Below are positions 35,501 to 44,059 of a DNA stretch of 64,000 bases, in pieces; position 1 is the stretch's first letter, and every line of letters starts with the position of its first letter. Position numbers and translations under genes: made by a program. Under the pieces are notes generated by a model. That model was not told the origin of the DNA. It did not search any database and saw only the letters and a list, made by a program, of their open reading frames with translations. The DNA lies in the NCBI GenBank assembly GCA_017537025.1, contig JAFWCB010000001.1, positions 1 through 64,000 of the forward strand, in the 5' to 3' direction. Source of the DNA: Sediminibacterium sp. (GTDB taxonomy: Bacteria; Bacteroidota; Bacteroidia; Chitinophagales; Chitinophagaceae).

Positions 35501-36191
35501 CTTTTTTTCCATCCCCTCCTAATTGATAAGAGTAGGGCGCTGTTTCCTCTACCGTACCTACCGATGTTTTTATTTGTAGGCGTTCTTCTTTTTTATTCAA
35601 CCCATCTACCCCGTCAAAATATAAAATCACTTTCGATAAATCACCACCGGGGTTTACCACAATATCATATTTCAAAGTTCCATTAACAGTATAATACCGT
35701 ACATCTATATTGGGGTATACATCTTTGTAAGTAACGGTTTGGAAAATTTTGCAATTACTCGCCCACTTTGCAGGGTCGTTGCCAATAAAATAATTATTGT
35801 AAGACGCCAAAGGTTTTTCTGAAATTATCTGTGCATTCGGATTGGCATTTAAGAATTTTACACTGTATGCATGAGATCTCAAAATAATATCTTCAGGTGA
35901 GGTATTCCCATCCGGAACAGGCTTATGGCCAGTTTCTAGTTTACCGGGCTTTGTAATATCCGGATGCATATGTGTAAGTTCTGAAATCCGATTCAAGTCA
36001 TCCGTATTATGCTGAATAACACGGTAACCTGTATTTTCAAGCAAAAAAGTTCCTTGTGGTAAATTGCTTCTGAATTTCACATTTTTATCCCACTGTCCTT
36101 TATTCTCGATAAAATCTAAATATCCTTGCGCTACCAAAATATTGGAAGAAATAAAAAAACAGATGAGTATTCCGAATTTTTTCAATAGCAT
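32517..36191 (-). CDS. Giant SBBP/PKD protein with type B T9SS sorting domain
   Basis: The product is 1224 residues. A signal peptide (to 21) and an N-terminal domain (about 24-260) precede SBBP-type beta-propeller repeats (about 265-760: GNFYAGGIVFGTGFP, GNLIVAGRTSSG, GNIYVAGATASTN, GNMYVSGWGG). Four PKD domains follow (YIWNFGDGSPS, FRWDFGDGTR, FRWDFGDGSS, YQWRFGDGDS). The end, from about 1139 (DVPNAFTPNGDGVND ... RIYNRWGQTVY ... GWDG), is the gliding motility-associated C-terminal domain. It should pass the type IX channel and sit on the cell surface, likely as an adhesin. Confidence 0.93.
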   Translation of the reverse strand: MLLKKFGILICFFISSNILVAQGYLDFIENKGQWDKNVKFRSNLPQGTFLLENTGYRVIQHNTDDLNRISELTHMHPDITKPGKLETGHKPVPDGNTSPEDIILRSHAYSVKFLNANPNAQIISEKPLASYNNYFIGNDPAKWASNCKIFQTVTYKDVYPNIDVRYYTVNGTLKYDIVVNPGGDLSKVILYFDGVDGLNKKEERLQIKTSVGTVEETAPYSYQLGGDGKKEVSCSYDVKGNFVRFRANEPYNKNSILVIDPTIVFISYSGSRADNWGFTATYDGLGNFYAGGIVFGTGFPVTNGAYQTNWAGGAASGAGSSGYDMGILKFAPDGTSLLYATYIGGSANEQPHSLVVDGSGNLIVAGRTSSGATYPSVAPLRTFGAGGGNDIVITKLNANGTGLIGSVRIGGTGDDGVNIRPNYSTPAVAETTRRNYGDDARSEVIVDNQGNILLASTTQSTDFLTTAGAFQTTRGAASNGRFQDGVLLKLNANLSAVIFSSFLGGDNDDAAFVLSINPSNGNIYVAGATASTNMPGNANAAAAFQTNKGQVDGFISIISPTGTQLISTSYIGTTGNDVIYGIQFDRSGIPYITGTTTVGFPVINSPYNTADPNQNAGKHFISKLQPDLSSYIFSANFGPSSANTPSLSLTAFLVDRCGNMYVSGWGGATLEGFPLSPITSLPLTPDAYQKTTDGADFYFFVLKRDASSLLYASFFGQNGGFPDHVDGGTSRFDANGTIYQSICSCNRSQSVNNVLIGTPGAWSTTNASNGQCNLLAVKLAFNLAGVGAGPRSAIKGVVRDTTGCVPLTVDFTDTLLLAKSYIWNFGDGSPSVATTSPSISHKYNLIGLYRVQLIAIDSTSCNISDTSYLSIRVRNDQANLNFTSTKLPPCASLAYRFDNLTTAIKPFTNTSFRWDFGDGTRQLAGTTPVTHTYAAAGTYDVKLILVDTNYCNEPDSITQQLRIAPNVTARFQTPAVGCVPYNAVFTNTSLAGQTFRWDFGDGSSFTTTSNGNVTHRYSNTGSYTVKLVAIDSATCNISDSTTFTLSVRANPTSGFVYNPNPTQPNTPINFVNQSFGGSRYQWRFGDGDSLNTILRDTTVKHLYNATGTFNACLVAYNDAGCSDTSCQSLDITIVPGFDVPNAFTPNGDGVNDKIYVRGFGIAKMTWRIYNRWGQTVYVGTNPSEGWDGTFNGKLQPQEVYHYTVQIEFSNKEKASKKGDITLLR

Positions 36192-36206
36192 GTTTCTTTC
36201 CTTAAA

Positions 36207-38246
36207 TTACGATATTTTTCCCCATCCAAATCTCGTTTTCTGCGATTGCAGAAATATTTTTAATCCTTCATGAGCAGGCTTCTCCAAATTTTCATCCTCA
36301 TGTACCAATTTCTCGGCAACCGCCCTCGCTTTCTCTAACATTCCCTTATCTGTAACAATGCTGGCTAGTTTGAAGTTCAATTCGCCACTTTGCCTCGTTC
36401 CTTCAATATCGCCCGGGCCCCGCATATCAAGATCTTTTTCCGCAATTTTAAATCCATCGTTCGTAGCACACATAATGGAGATACGTTCCCGGGCCTCTTT
36501 GCTGGCTTTACTACCCGTTAATAAAATGCAAAAACTTTTTTCCGAACCTCTTCCCACCCGTCCGCGAAGCTGATGCAACTGAGAAAGACCAAATTTTTCT
36601 GCACTTTCAATAACCATTACGGTAGCATTCGGCACATTTACCCCTACCTCAATTACCGTAGTGCTCACCATGATCTGCGTATCACCCTTCACAAAGCGTG
36701 CCATATTTGTATCTTTTTGATCTGCGGGCATTCTCCCATGAACCATACTTATTTTATACTTCGGTTCCGGGAAATAAGTCTTTACCTGCTCATAACCTTG
36801 CATCAGATCTTCATAACTTAACTTTTCACTCTCTTCGATCAAAGGATAAATAATATATGCTTGCCTACCCTTGGTAATCTCTTCTTTCACAAAATCCATG
36901 ACCTGCATCCGCTTCATTTCATTTCTTTGAACCGTTGTTATGGGTATTCGTCCGGGAGGTAATTCATCCATTACACTATACTCCAAATCGCCGTAAGCCG
37001 TCATAGCCAATGTACGCGGAATAGGTGTAGCCGTCATTACCAATACATGGGGCGGTATGGCTGCCTTCGTCCATAATTTGGCTCGCTGCGCTACGCCAAA
37101 ACGATGTTGCTCATCCACTATAACCAGTCCTAAATTTTTAAATTGAACCACTTCCTCTATTACCGCATGTGTGCCAATCACTAAATGAATGGTATCATCT
37201 AATAATCCTTGTAAAATCCTTTTTCGCTCGGCTGTTTTAGTACTACCGGTTAATAAAGCCACTTCTATGGGCATCTCTTTCAATAGGGCACTAATACCCT
37301 GAAAATGTTGCTGTGCCAATATCTCCGTAGGAGCCATCAAACAACTTTGGTACCCATTATCAGCCGCTAACAGCATACTTAATAAAGCAACAATGGTTTT
37401 ACCACTACCTACATCGCCTTGAAGCAAACGATTCATTTGATGCCCGCTTCCCGTATCCTGTCTTATTTCTTTCAGTACTCTTTTTTGTGCTCCGGTTAAA
37501 GCAAACGGTAAATGATGATTATAAAAATCGGTAAAGTAGTTTCCCACTTTTTCGAAAACCACCCCTTTACTAAAATGATTTCGTTGTACACGTACCAGTT
37601 GTAATCTTATTTGCGCAATAAAAAACTCTTCAAATTTTAATCGCTCTAACGCTTTTTTATAAATAGCTTCTGAGGTAGGAAAATGAATCGCACAATAGGC
37701 TTCATATCTTCCGATTAGTTTCAACTGTTGCCTTACCTGTTCGGGAATATTTTCCGGGATATCTGTTGGCTTTAAAGAACCTATCAATACCTGGGTGAGT
37801 TTCCCGATTTGCCTGCCATTTAATCCTCTTGCTTTTAATTTTTCGGTAGAAGGATATACCGGTTCTAAAAACGAAGCACCACCCGATTTTGCCGGTGTAT
37901 ACACTTCAATTTCGGGATGTACCATTTGAGGTTTCCCATTAAAAAATCCGGTTTTTCCAAATACCAAATATTCAGAACCGATATATAGATTTTTCTGTAT
38001 CCAATGGATACCTTGAAACCAAGTTAATTCCAAACTTCCTGTTTGATCTTTTATCTGTACAACCAATCTCTTTCCTCTCTTCTCTCCGATAATATCCATT
38101 TGCATAAGCTTGCCTTTAACTTGGATAAAATCAGTACCGGCATGGATATCGCTAATGGGTTGAACCTGTGTTTTATCGATATGACGGATTGGAAAATGAT
38201 GGAGCAAATCGTTGAAGGAAAAAATTTCCAACTCTTTCTTCAACAT
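36207..38246 (-). CDS. recG: ATP-dependent DNA helicase RecG
   Basis: The ATG-started frame is 679 residues. Order: wedge/OB domain (about 1-170), Walker A GDVGSGKT (277-284), VDEQHRFG box, and the HQLRGRVGRGSE and MRGPGDIEGTRQSGE motifs. RecG reverses stalled forks and processes Holliday junctions. The coding signal starts earlier: codons 38247-38300 in frame read LTSPIEYLKGVGPLRGD, and KGVGP is the usual RecG N-terminus. No ATG, GTG or TTG precedes it before the heptad DNA at 38348, so the true start is probably a rare codon (ATA at 38300 or ATC nearby), or there is a sequence error. Confidence 0.95.
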   Translation of the reverse strand: MLKKELEIFSFNDLLHHFPIRHIDKTQVQPISDIHAGTDFIQVKGKLMQMDIIGEKRGKRLVVQIKDQTGSLELTWFQGIHWIQKNLYIGSEYLVFGKTGFFNGKPQMVHPEIEVYTPAKSGGASFLEPVYPSTEKLKARGLNGRQIGKLTQVLIGSLKPTDIPENIPEQVRQQLKLIGRYEAYCAIHFPTSEAIYKKALERLKFEEFFIAQIRLQLVRVQRNHFSKGVVFEKVGNYFTDFYNHHLPFALTGAQKRVLKEIRQDTGSGHQMNRLLQGDVGSGKTIVALLSMLLAADNGYQSCLMAPTEILAQQHFQGISALLKEMPIEVALLTGSTKTAERKRILQGLLDDTIHLVIGTHAVIEEVVQFKNLGLVIVDEQHRFGVAQRAKLWTKAAIPPHVLVMTATPIPRTLAMTAYGDLEYSVMDELPPGRIPITTVQRNEMKRMQVMDFVKEEITKGRQAYIIYPLIEESEKLSYEDLMQGYEQVKTYFPEPKYKISMVHGRMPADQKDTNMARFVKGDTQIMVSTTVIEVGVNVPNATVMVIESAEKFGLSQLHQLRGRVGRGSEKSFCILLTGSKASKEARERISIMCATNDGFKIAEKDLDMRGPGDIEGTRQSGELNFKLASIVTDKGMLEKARAVAEKLVHEDENLEKPAHEGLKIFLQSQKTRFGWGKIS

Positions 38247-38347
38247 ATCCCCTCGTAAAGGCCCTACGCCTTTGAGATATTCGATCGGACTAGTTAATAT
38301 CGATACTTGTGAGATGATAGAATCGCTAAAATTTGATATAAAGATAA

Positions 38348-38375
38348 ATTGAAGATTCCAGATTGAAGATTTACT
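38348..38375. repeat. Heptad array 4 (4 x 7 nt, ATTNNNN)
   Basis: Four units (ATTGAAG, ATTCCAG, ATTGAAG, ATTTACT) in register, identical in wording to the right half of array 2. It sits between the divergent recG and trpS genes and runs into the trpS promoter box. Confidence 0.6.
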
Positions 38376-38382
38376 ATCTTCG
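38375..38382 (+). promoter_or_regulatory. -7 box of trpS
   Basis: TATCTTCG, one base off TAnnTTTG, ends five bases before the ATG at 38388 and overlaps heptad array 4 by one base. A leaderless or near-leaderless mRNA is implied. Confidence 0.45.
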
Positions 38383-38387
38383 CCCGC

Positions 38388-39398
38388 ATGGAAAAAGAGG
38401 TTGTAGTAAGCGGTATTCGTCCTACCGGATTTTTACATTTGGGAAATTATTTTGGTGCTATGCGTAATTATGTGCGTATGCAAAATGATTACCATTGCTA
38501 TTTCTTCGTAGCTAATTGGCATAGCCTTACCACGCACCCCGATACCAAAGAATTACGATCCAGTGTGTACCGCGTGATCGCTGAAAATATTGCCTGCGGT
38601 TTAGACCCCGAAAAAGTGGCTTTGTATGTACAAAGTGATATTCCTGAAATTGCTGAGTTATACCTCTATCTAAACATGCTTTCCTATAAAGGAGAGTTGG
38701 AAAAAACAACTACGTTTAAAGATAAAGTAAGATCACAGCCCGATAATGTAAATGCCGGACTCCTTACCTATCCCGTATTACAGGCGGCTGATATTATTAT
38801 TCAAAGAGCCGTAAAAGTACCTGTAGGAAAAGATCAGGAACAAAACTTGGAGATGGCTCGCAACTTTGCAGAGCGATTTAATTATAGATACGGCGATGTT
38901 TTCCCGATGCCTTATGCCTTTAATTACGGTAATGAGTTGATCAAAATAATGGGTTTAGATGGTAATGGTAAAATGAGTAAAAGCGAAAATCAGCTGTCCA
39001 CGCTGTATTTGGCAGATGACGATGAAACCATTCGCAAAAAAATCATGAAAGCCAAAACAGATCAAGGTCCCGAAACGCCTAACTCCACAAAGCCGGATTA
39101 TATCCAAAATCTTTTTACCCTGTTATCCTTGGTTAGTAAGGACGATGTTGTAGCTAAATTTGAGCAGGATTTTAATGCCAGCAGTGCCGGGAATACGATC
39201 ATCAGATACGGCGACCTCAAGAAGCAGTTAGCTGAAGATATGATTGGTTTTATACGCCCTATCCGCGAGAGAGCTGCTGAGATTCAAGCAGATACGCAAA
39301 CCATGCAGAAACTTATCAAAATGGGGGCGGAGAAAGCAAGAAGCAGGGCCAGCGAAACCTTACATATCGTTCGCCAATCTATGAACTTGAATTATTAA
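38388..39398 (+). CDS. trpS: Tryptophanyl-tRNA synthetase
   Basis: The product is 336 residues, a class I aminoacyl-tRNA synthetase. The HIGH-type motif reads HLGN at 17-20, in GIRPTGFLHLGNYFG, and KMSKS is at 195-199. AGLLTYPVLQAADI and GKDQEQNLEMARNFAERFN are the TrpRS substrate blocks. The length is normal. It is divergent from recG, with a -7 box five bases from the ATG and hence no room for a Shine-Dalgarno site. A deoxynucleoside kinase follows after 45 bases. Confidence 0.96.
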   Translation: MEKEVVVSGIRPTGFLHLGNYFGAMRNYVRMQNDYHCYFFVANWHSLTTHPDTKELRSSVYRVIAENIACGLDPEKVALYVQSDIPEIAELYLYLNMLSYKGELEKTTTFKDKVRSQPDNVNAGLLTYPVLQAADIIIQRAVKVPVGKDQEQNLEMARNFAERFNYRYGDVFPMPYAFNYGNELIKIMGLDGNGKMSKSENQLSTLYLADDDETIRKKIMKAKTDQGPETPNSTKPDYIQNLFTLLSLVSKDDVVAKFEQDFNASSAGNTIIRYGDLKKQLAEDMIGFIRPIRERAAEIQADTQTMQKLIKMGAEKARSRASETLHIVRQSMNLNY

Positions 39399-39443
39399 AT
39401 TCCCTTTTTTAAAAATCAGATAAGTTTCTTAAGTTGCACTGCT

Positions 39444-40079
39444 ATGGCCAAACCCAAAAAACCCAAACATGTTGCGATAGCCGGTAATATCGGCGCAGGT
39501 AAAACTACACTTACCGAAATGTTGAGTAAACATTATCGTTGGATCCCACAATTCGAAAATGTAGATACCAATCCTTATCTCATGGATTTCTATGAAGATA
39601 TGCCCCGGTGGAGTTTTAATCTGCAGATCTATTTTTTAAATAGCAGATTAAATCAATTACTCGATATCCAGCATGGTACCGAAACTGTTATTCAGGATCG
39701 TACGATTTATGAAGATGCTAATATTTTCGCTCCCAACTTACACGAAATGGGACTTATGAGTAAACGCGATTTTGATAATTATTATCAATTTTTTCAAACA
39801 CTCAAAACCATGGTACAGCCACCAGATTTGCTTATTTATTTAAAGGCATCGGTACCAACTTTGGTGGCTCAAATACAAAAAAGAGGAAGAGAGTATGAAG
39901 AAAATATTCGCCTCGATTATTTGAAGAAACTGAATGAATATTATAATAAATGGATCGATAACTACCGGGAAGGTCAACTTCTTATCATCGACTGCGATAA
40001 GAATAAGTTTGGAGAAAGTGATGAACATTTTGGTGAGATCATCAGTAAAATAGACAGTACCTTATACGGTTTATTTTAA
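39444..40079 (+). CDS. Deoxynucleoside kinase (dGK/dAK/dCK type)
   Basis: The product is 211 residues. The P-loop GNIGAGKT is at 14-21, followed by FENVDTNPYLMDFYEDMPRWSFNLQIYFL (the dNK substrate region with the catalytic Glu), QDRTIYED (the DRS/ERS motif, here DRT) and a lid KRGREYEENIRLDYL. It phosphorylates a salvaged deoxynucleoside; which one cannot be told by eye. A strong hairpin terminator follows 17 bases after the stop. Confidence 0.9.
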   Translation: MAKPKKPKHVAIAGNIGAGKTTLTEMLSKHYRWIPQFENVDTNPYLMDFYEDMPRWSFNLQIYFLNSRLNQLLDIQHGTETVIQDRTIYEDANIFAPNLHEMGLMSKRDFDNYYQFFQTLKTMVQPPDLLIYLKASVPTLVAQIQKRGREYEENIRLDYLKKLNEYYNKWIDNYREGQLLIIDCDKNKFGESDEHFGEIISKIDSTLYGLF

Positions 40080-40095
40080 AGAAAGTGGATATAGA

Positions 40096-40130
40096 AAAAC
40101 CCCGACGATACCGTCGGGGTTTTCTTTTTT
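40096..40130 (+). terminator. Bidirectional intrinsic terminator after the kinase and pckA
   Basis: A perfect 12-base stem (AAAACCCCGACG / CGTCGGGGTTTT, loop ATAC, 40096-40123) is followed by c then six T on the + strand. The A-run upstream makes it work for the convergent pckA as well. Confidence 0.9.
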
Positions 40131-40170
40131 GAGTCAGGCAATCGAAAGTGTTCTCTTGTTAATTTTTAAG

Positions 40171-41775
40171 TTAAACGATTGGGGCTGCTGCAAGAATTTC
40201 ATCTTCTACACCTGCAGCATATTTCTCAAAATTTTTCACAAATTGGGTGGCTAAACTCTTCGCAGTTGCATCATAGGCAATAGGATCGCTCCAGGTGCTG
40301 CGTGGGTTTAAAATATTTTCAGGTACTCCTTCGCAAGTTTGTGGTACCTGCATACCGAATACAGGATGAGCTTCATAAGCCACATGGTCTAATTTTCCTT
40401 CCAAAGCAGCCGTAATCATTGCACGGGTATAAGATAGTTTCATTCTACTTCCTGTACCGTAACAACCACCACTCCAACCGGTATTGATCATCCATACATT
40501 TACTTTATGCTCCTTCATTTTCTTACCCAACATAGCGGCATATTTACCGGGATGCAATGGTAAAAAGGGAGCCCCAAAACAGGCACTGAATGTACTCTTA
40601 GGCTCTGTAACACCTGCTTCTGTTCCTGCTACACGCGCCGTATATCCGCTGATAAACTGGTACATGGCTTGTCCCGGACTCAATTTACTGATGGGAGGTA
40701 ATACCCCATACGCATCACAGGTGAGGAAGAAAATATTTTTAGGTAACCCACCAATGCTTGGCTCCAATGCATTAGAAATAAAGTGTAAAGGATAGCTAAC
40801 CCTTGTATTCTCGGTAATCGTTCTATCGCTAAAATTAATTACTCGGGTACCTTCTTCAAAACCAATATTTTCTACCAAAGCACCGGGACGAATAGCCTGG
40901 AATATTTCAGGTTCTTTCTCCTCACTCAAATCAATGGTTTTAGCGTAACAACCGCCTTCGAAATTGAAAACGCTGTTAGCAGTCCAACCATGCTCATCAT
41001 CTCCGATCAATTTTCTGTTAGGATCTGCGCTTAGGGTTGTTTTTCCTGTGCCACTCAAGCCAAAGAAAACAGCTACATCACCGGCCTCTCCCATATTGGC
41101 GCTACAATGCATGCTTAATACATTTTTTTCCTGAGGCAGGATATAGTTGAGAATCGTAAAGATCCCTTTCTTCATTTCACCGGTATATCCTGTACCACCA
41201 ATCAAGATCGTTTTATGGGTAAAAGAAACGATAGCAAAATTGTGTTGGCGGGTTCCATCAACAGCAGGATCAGCCTTAAAGCCGGGCGCTTGAATAATAT
41301 GCCATTCGGGTTCAAAGGTTTCTAGCTCCTGCATATCCGGACGAAGAAACATATTATACGCAAATAAATTATTTTGAGGCGCTTCATTAACTACGCGGAT
41401 ATTAAGGCGATAGGCAGGGTCGGCACAAGCAAATGCATCACGCACCCATATTTCCTCTTTACTTCCTAAATAATCCAACAGTTTTGTGCGAAGCTGCAAA
41501 AAGTATTTTTCTTCAATAGGGATATTGAAATTATTCCAATGAACCGTATTCTCTGTAATCGCATCTTTCACGATAAACTTATCTTGTGGACTTCTTCCGG
41601 TAAATTCGCCTGTTTTGATACAAAGAGCGCCGGTATCATTTAATTCCCCTTGATGACGCAAAAGTGCTTGTTCTGTTAATTCCTCTGGACTTAGCTGGTA
41701 ATGAATGGCCGGATGTTCAGATAATCCTAGCGACAATAGTTTCTTTAAGTTGACTTTAATGGTTGGCGTTCGCAT
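40171..41775 (-). CDS. pckA: Phosphoenolpyruvate carboxykinase (ATP)
   Basis: The product is 534 residues, the ATP-dependent type. It turns oxaloacetate and ATP into PEP, CO2 and ADP, the first step of gluconeogenesis, or runs in reverse. The P-loop GLSGTGKTT is at 239-247, the second kinase motif LIGDDEHGW at 257-265, and GEFTGRSPQDKF and LRPDMQELETFEPEW are further PckA signatures. It is monocistronic between a strong terminator and a TACTTTTG box 26 bases before the ATG. Its use of ATP rather than GTP fits a Bacteroidota origin. Confidence 0.97.
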   Translation of the reverse strand: MRTPTIKVNLKKLLSLGLSEHPAIHYQLSPEELTEQALLRHQGELNDTGALCIKTGEFTGRSPQDKFIVKDAITENTVHWNNFNIPIEEKYFLQLRTKLLDYLGSKEEIWVRDAFACADPAYRLNIRVVNEAPQNNLFAYNMFLRPDMQELETFEPEWHIIQAPGFKADPAVDGTRQHNFAIVSFTHKTILIGGTGYTGEMKKGIFTILNYILPQEKNVLSMHCSANMGEAGDVAVFFGLSGTGKTTLSADPNRKLIGDDEHGWTANSVFNFEGGCYAKTIDLSEEKEPEIFQAIRPGALVENIGFEEGTRVINFSDRTITENTRVSYPLHFISNALEPSIGGLPKNIFFLTCDAYGVLPPISKLSPGQAMYQFISGYTARVAGTEAGVTEPKSTFSACFGAPFLPLHPGKYAAMLGKKMKEHKVNVWMINTGWSGGCYGTGSRMKLSYTRAMITAALEGKLDHVAYEAHPVFGMQVPQTCEGVPENILNPRSTWSDPIAYDATAKSLATQFVKNFEKYAAGVEDEILAAAPIV

Positions 41776-41801
41776 AAAACAAACAATCGTTAGTTAGGCG
41801 G

Positions 41802-41809
41802 CAAAAGTA
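41802..41809 (-). promoter_or_regulatory. -7 box of pckA
   Basis: The minus strand reads TACTTTTG, a perfect TAnnTTTG, 26 bases before the ATG, which leaves a leader of about 20 bases. No clear TTG is seen at -33. Confidence 0.55.
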
Positions 41810-42035
41810 ATATGTTTAAAAATTATCGCCATGTAAAAGTGTATCTCTTACACGTTATAAGTCATAAACGAATTGGTTGAAAAACTTGAAAAAAAGCAAA
41901 CGTTTGCACCCGTTACTTAACAGATTCGAATTTTTGATCTCAAAAATTGAAGATTTTATATTTTTTTGAACCGAAAAAAATGCGGATTTATGCGGGTTTC
42001 CGCTCAAAAAAATTATTTTTACTAAAATTCTATTT

Positions 42036-43451
42036 ATGGCCAATACAGGCTTGATCACCCCTTCTTTAGCAGCGCAATTAAAATCAATTGTGGGAGACCC
42101 ATTTTTTTTAGCCGATGAAGAAAATCTAAATCATTATGGGCACGATGAAACAGAGCGATTATTATTCTTACCGGAGGTAGTGCTCAAACCTGCTAGTACC
42201 GAAGAGATCGCATCCATTCTTCGTATTTGCCATGAGAATAAAATTCCGGTTACCCCCCGAGGAGCCGGCACAGGATTAAGTGGTGGAGCCTTACCCCATT
42301 TAGGCGGTGTGCTCTTGTCAACAGAAAGACTCAATAAGATCATTCAGATAGACGAAAGAAATTTACAAGTAACCACTGAACCCGGCGTAATTACGGAAGT
42401 GTTGCAAAACGCCGTAAAAGAAAAAGGGCTTTTTTATCCCCCCGATCCGAGTAGCCGGGGTAGTTGTTTTATTGGTGGAAATATTGCCGAGAACAGTGGT
42501 GGACCTAAAGCAGTTAAATATGGCGTAGTAAAAGATTATGTATTGAATCTGGAAGTGGTATTACCAACAGGTGATGTTATTTGGACGGGCGCCAATGTAC
42601 TCAAAAATTCAACCGGATATAATCTTACACAATTACTTGTTGGTAGTGAAGGTACCCTGGGTATCGTTACTAAAATTGTGCTAAAGCTCATCCCCTTTCC
42701 AAAATTTGATTTACTCATGCTGGTACCATTTGCTTCATTAGAAAAAGCAAGTGAAGCCGTGAGTGCCATATTCCGTGCAGGGTTTGTGCCAAGCGCATTA
42801 GAATTAGTAGAAATAGATGCCCTTAAAATCGTTAGCAAAATGGTAGATAGTACGGCCGTACCCGTAGATGATTCTATTGCCGCGCATCTCATCATTGAAG
42901 TAGATGGAAACAATATGGATGTGCTCATGAGTGAAATGGAACAAATCGCTGAACTACTTACTCAATTTGAAGCCGGAGAAATATTTTTTGCCGATGATGC
43001 CCAACAAAAAGCAGAACTATGGAAACTTCGCCGGCGTGTGGCAGAAGCTGTAAAAACAAGTGGTTATACTATTGAAGAAGATACGGTTGTTCCTCGTGCC
43101 GAACTGCCGGCACTTATAAAAGGCGTAAAAGAATTAGGCAAGCAATATGGTTTTCATGCGGTGTGTTATGGCCACGCGGGCGATGGTAACTTACACATTC
43201 GTATCAATCATCCAACCATAAAAAATAGTCACGGTAATGAAGAAATGACGAATGCACTCACCGCCCTATTTGAATTGGTGAAATCACTGGGCGGCACCAT
43301 TAGTGGCGAGCATGGTATTGGCCTTATCCAAAAACCCTATATGAAAACAGTTTTTAAAGACGCCAACTTATACTTGATGCGCGAAATAAAAAAGGCATTT
43401 GATCCTAACAATATTTTAAATGCCGGGAAAATTTTTGATCTAACAGATTAA
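42036..43451 (+). CDS. FAD-linked oxidase, GlcD / D-lactate dehydrogenase type
   Basis: The product is 471 residues. The PCMH-type FAD domain has PRGAGTGLSGGALP and the NIAENSGGPKAVKYG segment; the C-terminal FAD-oxidase domain has CYGHAGDGNLHIR and GTISGEHGIG, which carries the substrate-binding His. It oxidises a 2-hydroxy acid, glycolate or D-lactate, passing electrons to a membrane acceptor. No glcE or glcF partner is nearby, so a single-subunit D-lactate or 2-hydroxyglutarate dehydrogenase is equally possible. It is divergent from pckA. Confidence 0.9.
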   Translation: MANTGLITPSLAAQLKSIVGDPFFLADEENLNHYGHDETERLLFLPEVVLKPASTEEIASILRICHENKIPVTPRGAGTGLSGGALPHLGGVLLSTERLNKIIQIDERNLQVTTEPGVITEVLQNAVKEKGLFYPPDPSSRGSCFIGGNIAENSGGPKAVKYGVVKDYVLNLEVVLPTGDVIWTGANVLKNSTGYNLTQLLVGSEGTLGIVTKIVLKLIPFPKFDLLMLVPFASLEKASEAVSAIFRAGFVPSALELVEIDALKIVSKMVDSTAVPVDDSIAAHLIIEVDGNNMDVLMSEMEQIAELLTQFEAGEIFFADDAQQKAELWKLRRRVAEAVKTSGYTIEEDTVVPRAELPALIKGVKELGKQYGFHAVCYGHAGDGNLHIRINHPTIKNSHGNEEMTNALTALFELVKSLGGTISGEHGIGLIQKPYMKTVFKDANLYLMREIKKAFDPNNILNAGKIFDLTD

Positions 43452-43474
43452 CTAGGTTTGCAGAAAGAATATAT

Positions 43475-44059
43475 ATGAAGAAAATATTATTGGCGCTATG
43501 TTTGGTATCGGTGCTAACGGTTACTGCACAAGAAGGTGAAACCCTTACCCCAAAAGGTTTTGACAGAAATAGGGTATTTATTGGAACAGGGCTCAATCTA
43601 GGCTTATCAAATCGCTCCTTTAATATAGGCTTAAACCCGGAGATCGGTTATAGTTTGAACAATTGGTTAGATGTAGGTATCGCAACCAATTTCAGCTACT
43701 TTACCCAAAGTGCCGATTTAAATGGTATTCGTTATAGAGATCTTAATTATGGGTTAGGCGCCTTTTTAAGAGCTTGGCCTTTGAATTTTTTATTTCTGCA
43801 AATTCAACCTGAAAACAATTGGATAAACTCTTCGCAGTATATCCCTAGTACCAATCAAAGTTTTACTTATAAACTAAATGCCTCAAGCTTATTAGCCGGT
43901 ATCGGATATGGATCCAGACAAGTAGGTGCACGCATTTCATACTTTAGTATTTTGATCGATGTGGCAGCCCAGCGTAACTCGCCTTATGTAGATAGCTACG
44001 GATCTCAACAACCTGTATTTAGAGCAGGCTTTGGCTTTTATCTTAAATCAAAGCGTTAA
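43475..44059 (+). CDS. Small outer-membrane beta-barrel protein
   Basis: The product is 194 residues with a signal peptide (to about 18, VTAQ). The mature part is a series of amphipathic strands (GTGLNLGLSNRSFNIGLNPEIGYSLNN, ATNFSYF, YGLGAFLRAWP, FLQIQPENNW, GIGYGSRQVGARISYF) ending in a phenylalanine-rich strand (FRAGFGFYLKSKR), as in eight-stranded outer-membrane barrels. The function is unknown. It follows the FAD oxidase by 23 bases and its 3' end overlaps the convergent LOG gene by 17 bases. Confidence 0.75.
   Translation: MKKILLALCLVSVLTVTAQEGETLTPKGFDRNRVFIGTGLNLGLSNRSFNIGLNPEIGYSLNNWLDVGIATNFSYFTQSADLNGIRYRDLNYGLGAFLRAWPLNFLFLQIQPENNWINSSQYIPSTNQSFTYKLNASSLLAGIGYGSRQVGARISYFSILIDVAAQRNSPYVDSYGSQQPVFRAGFGFYLKSKR

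Noticed and set aside
32517-36191. Long + strand frames within the giant protein gene
   Set aside because: They are shadows of the repeat-rich coding strand with no start context, and the minus-strand product has a full domain plan.
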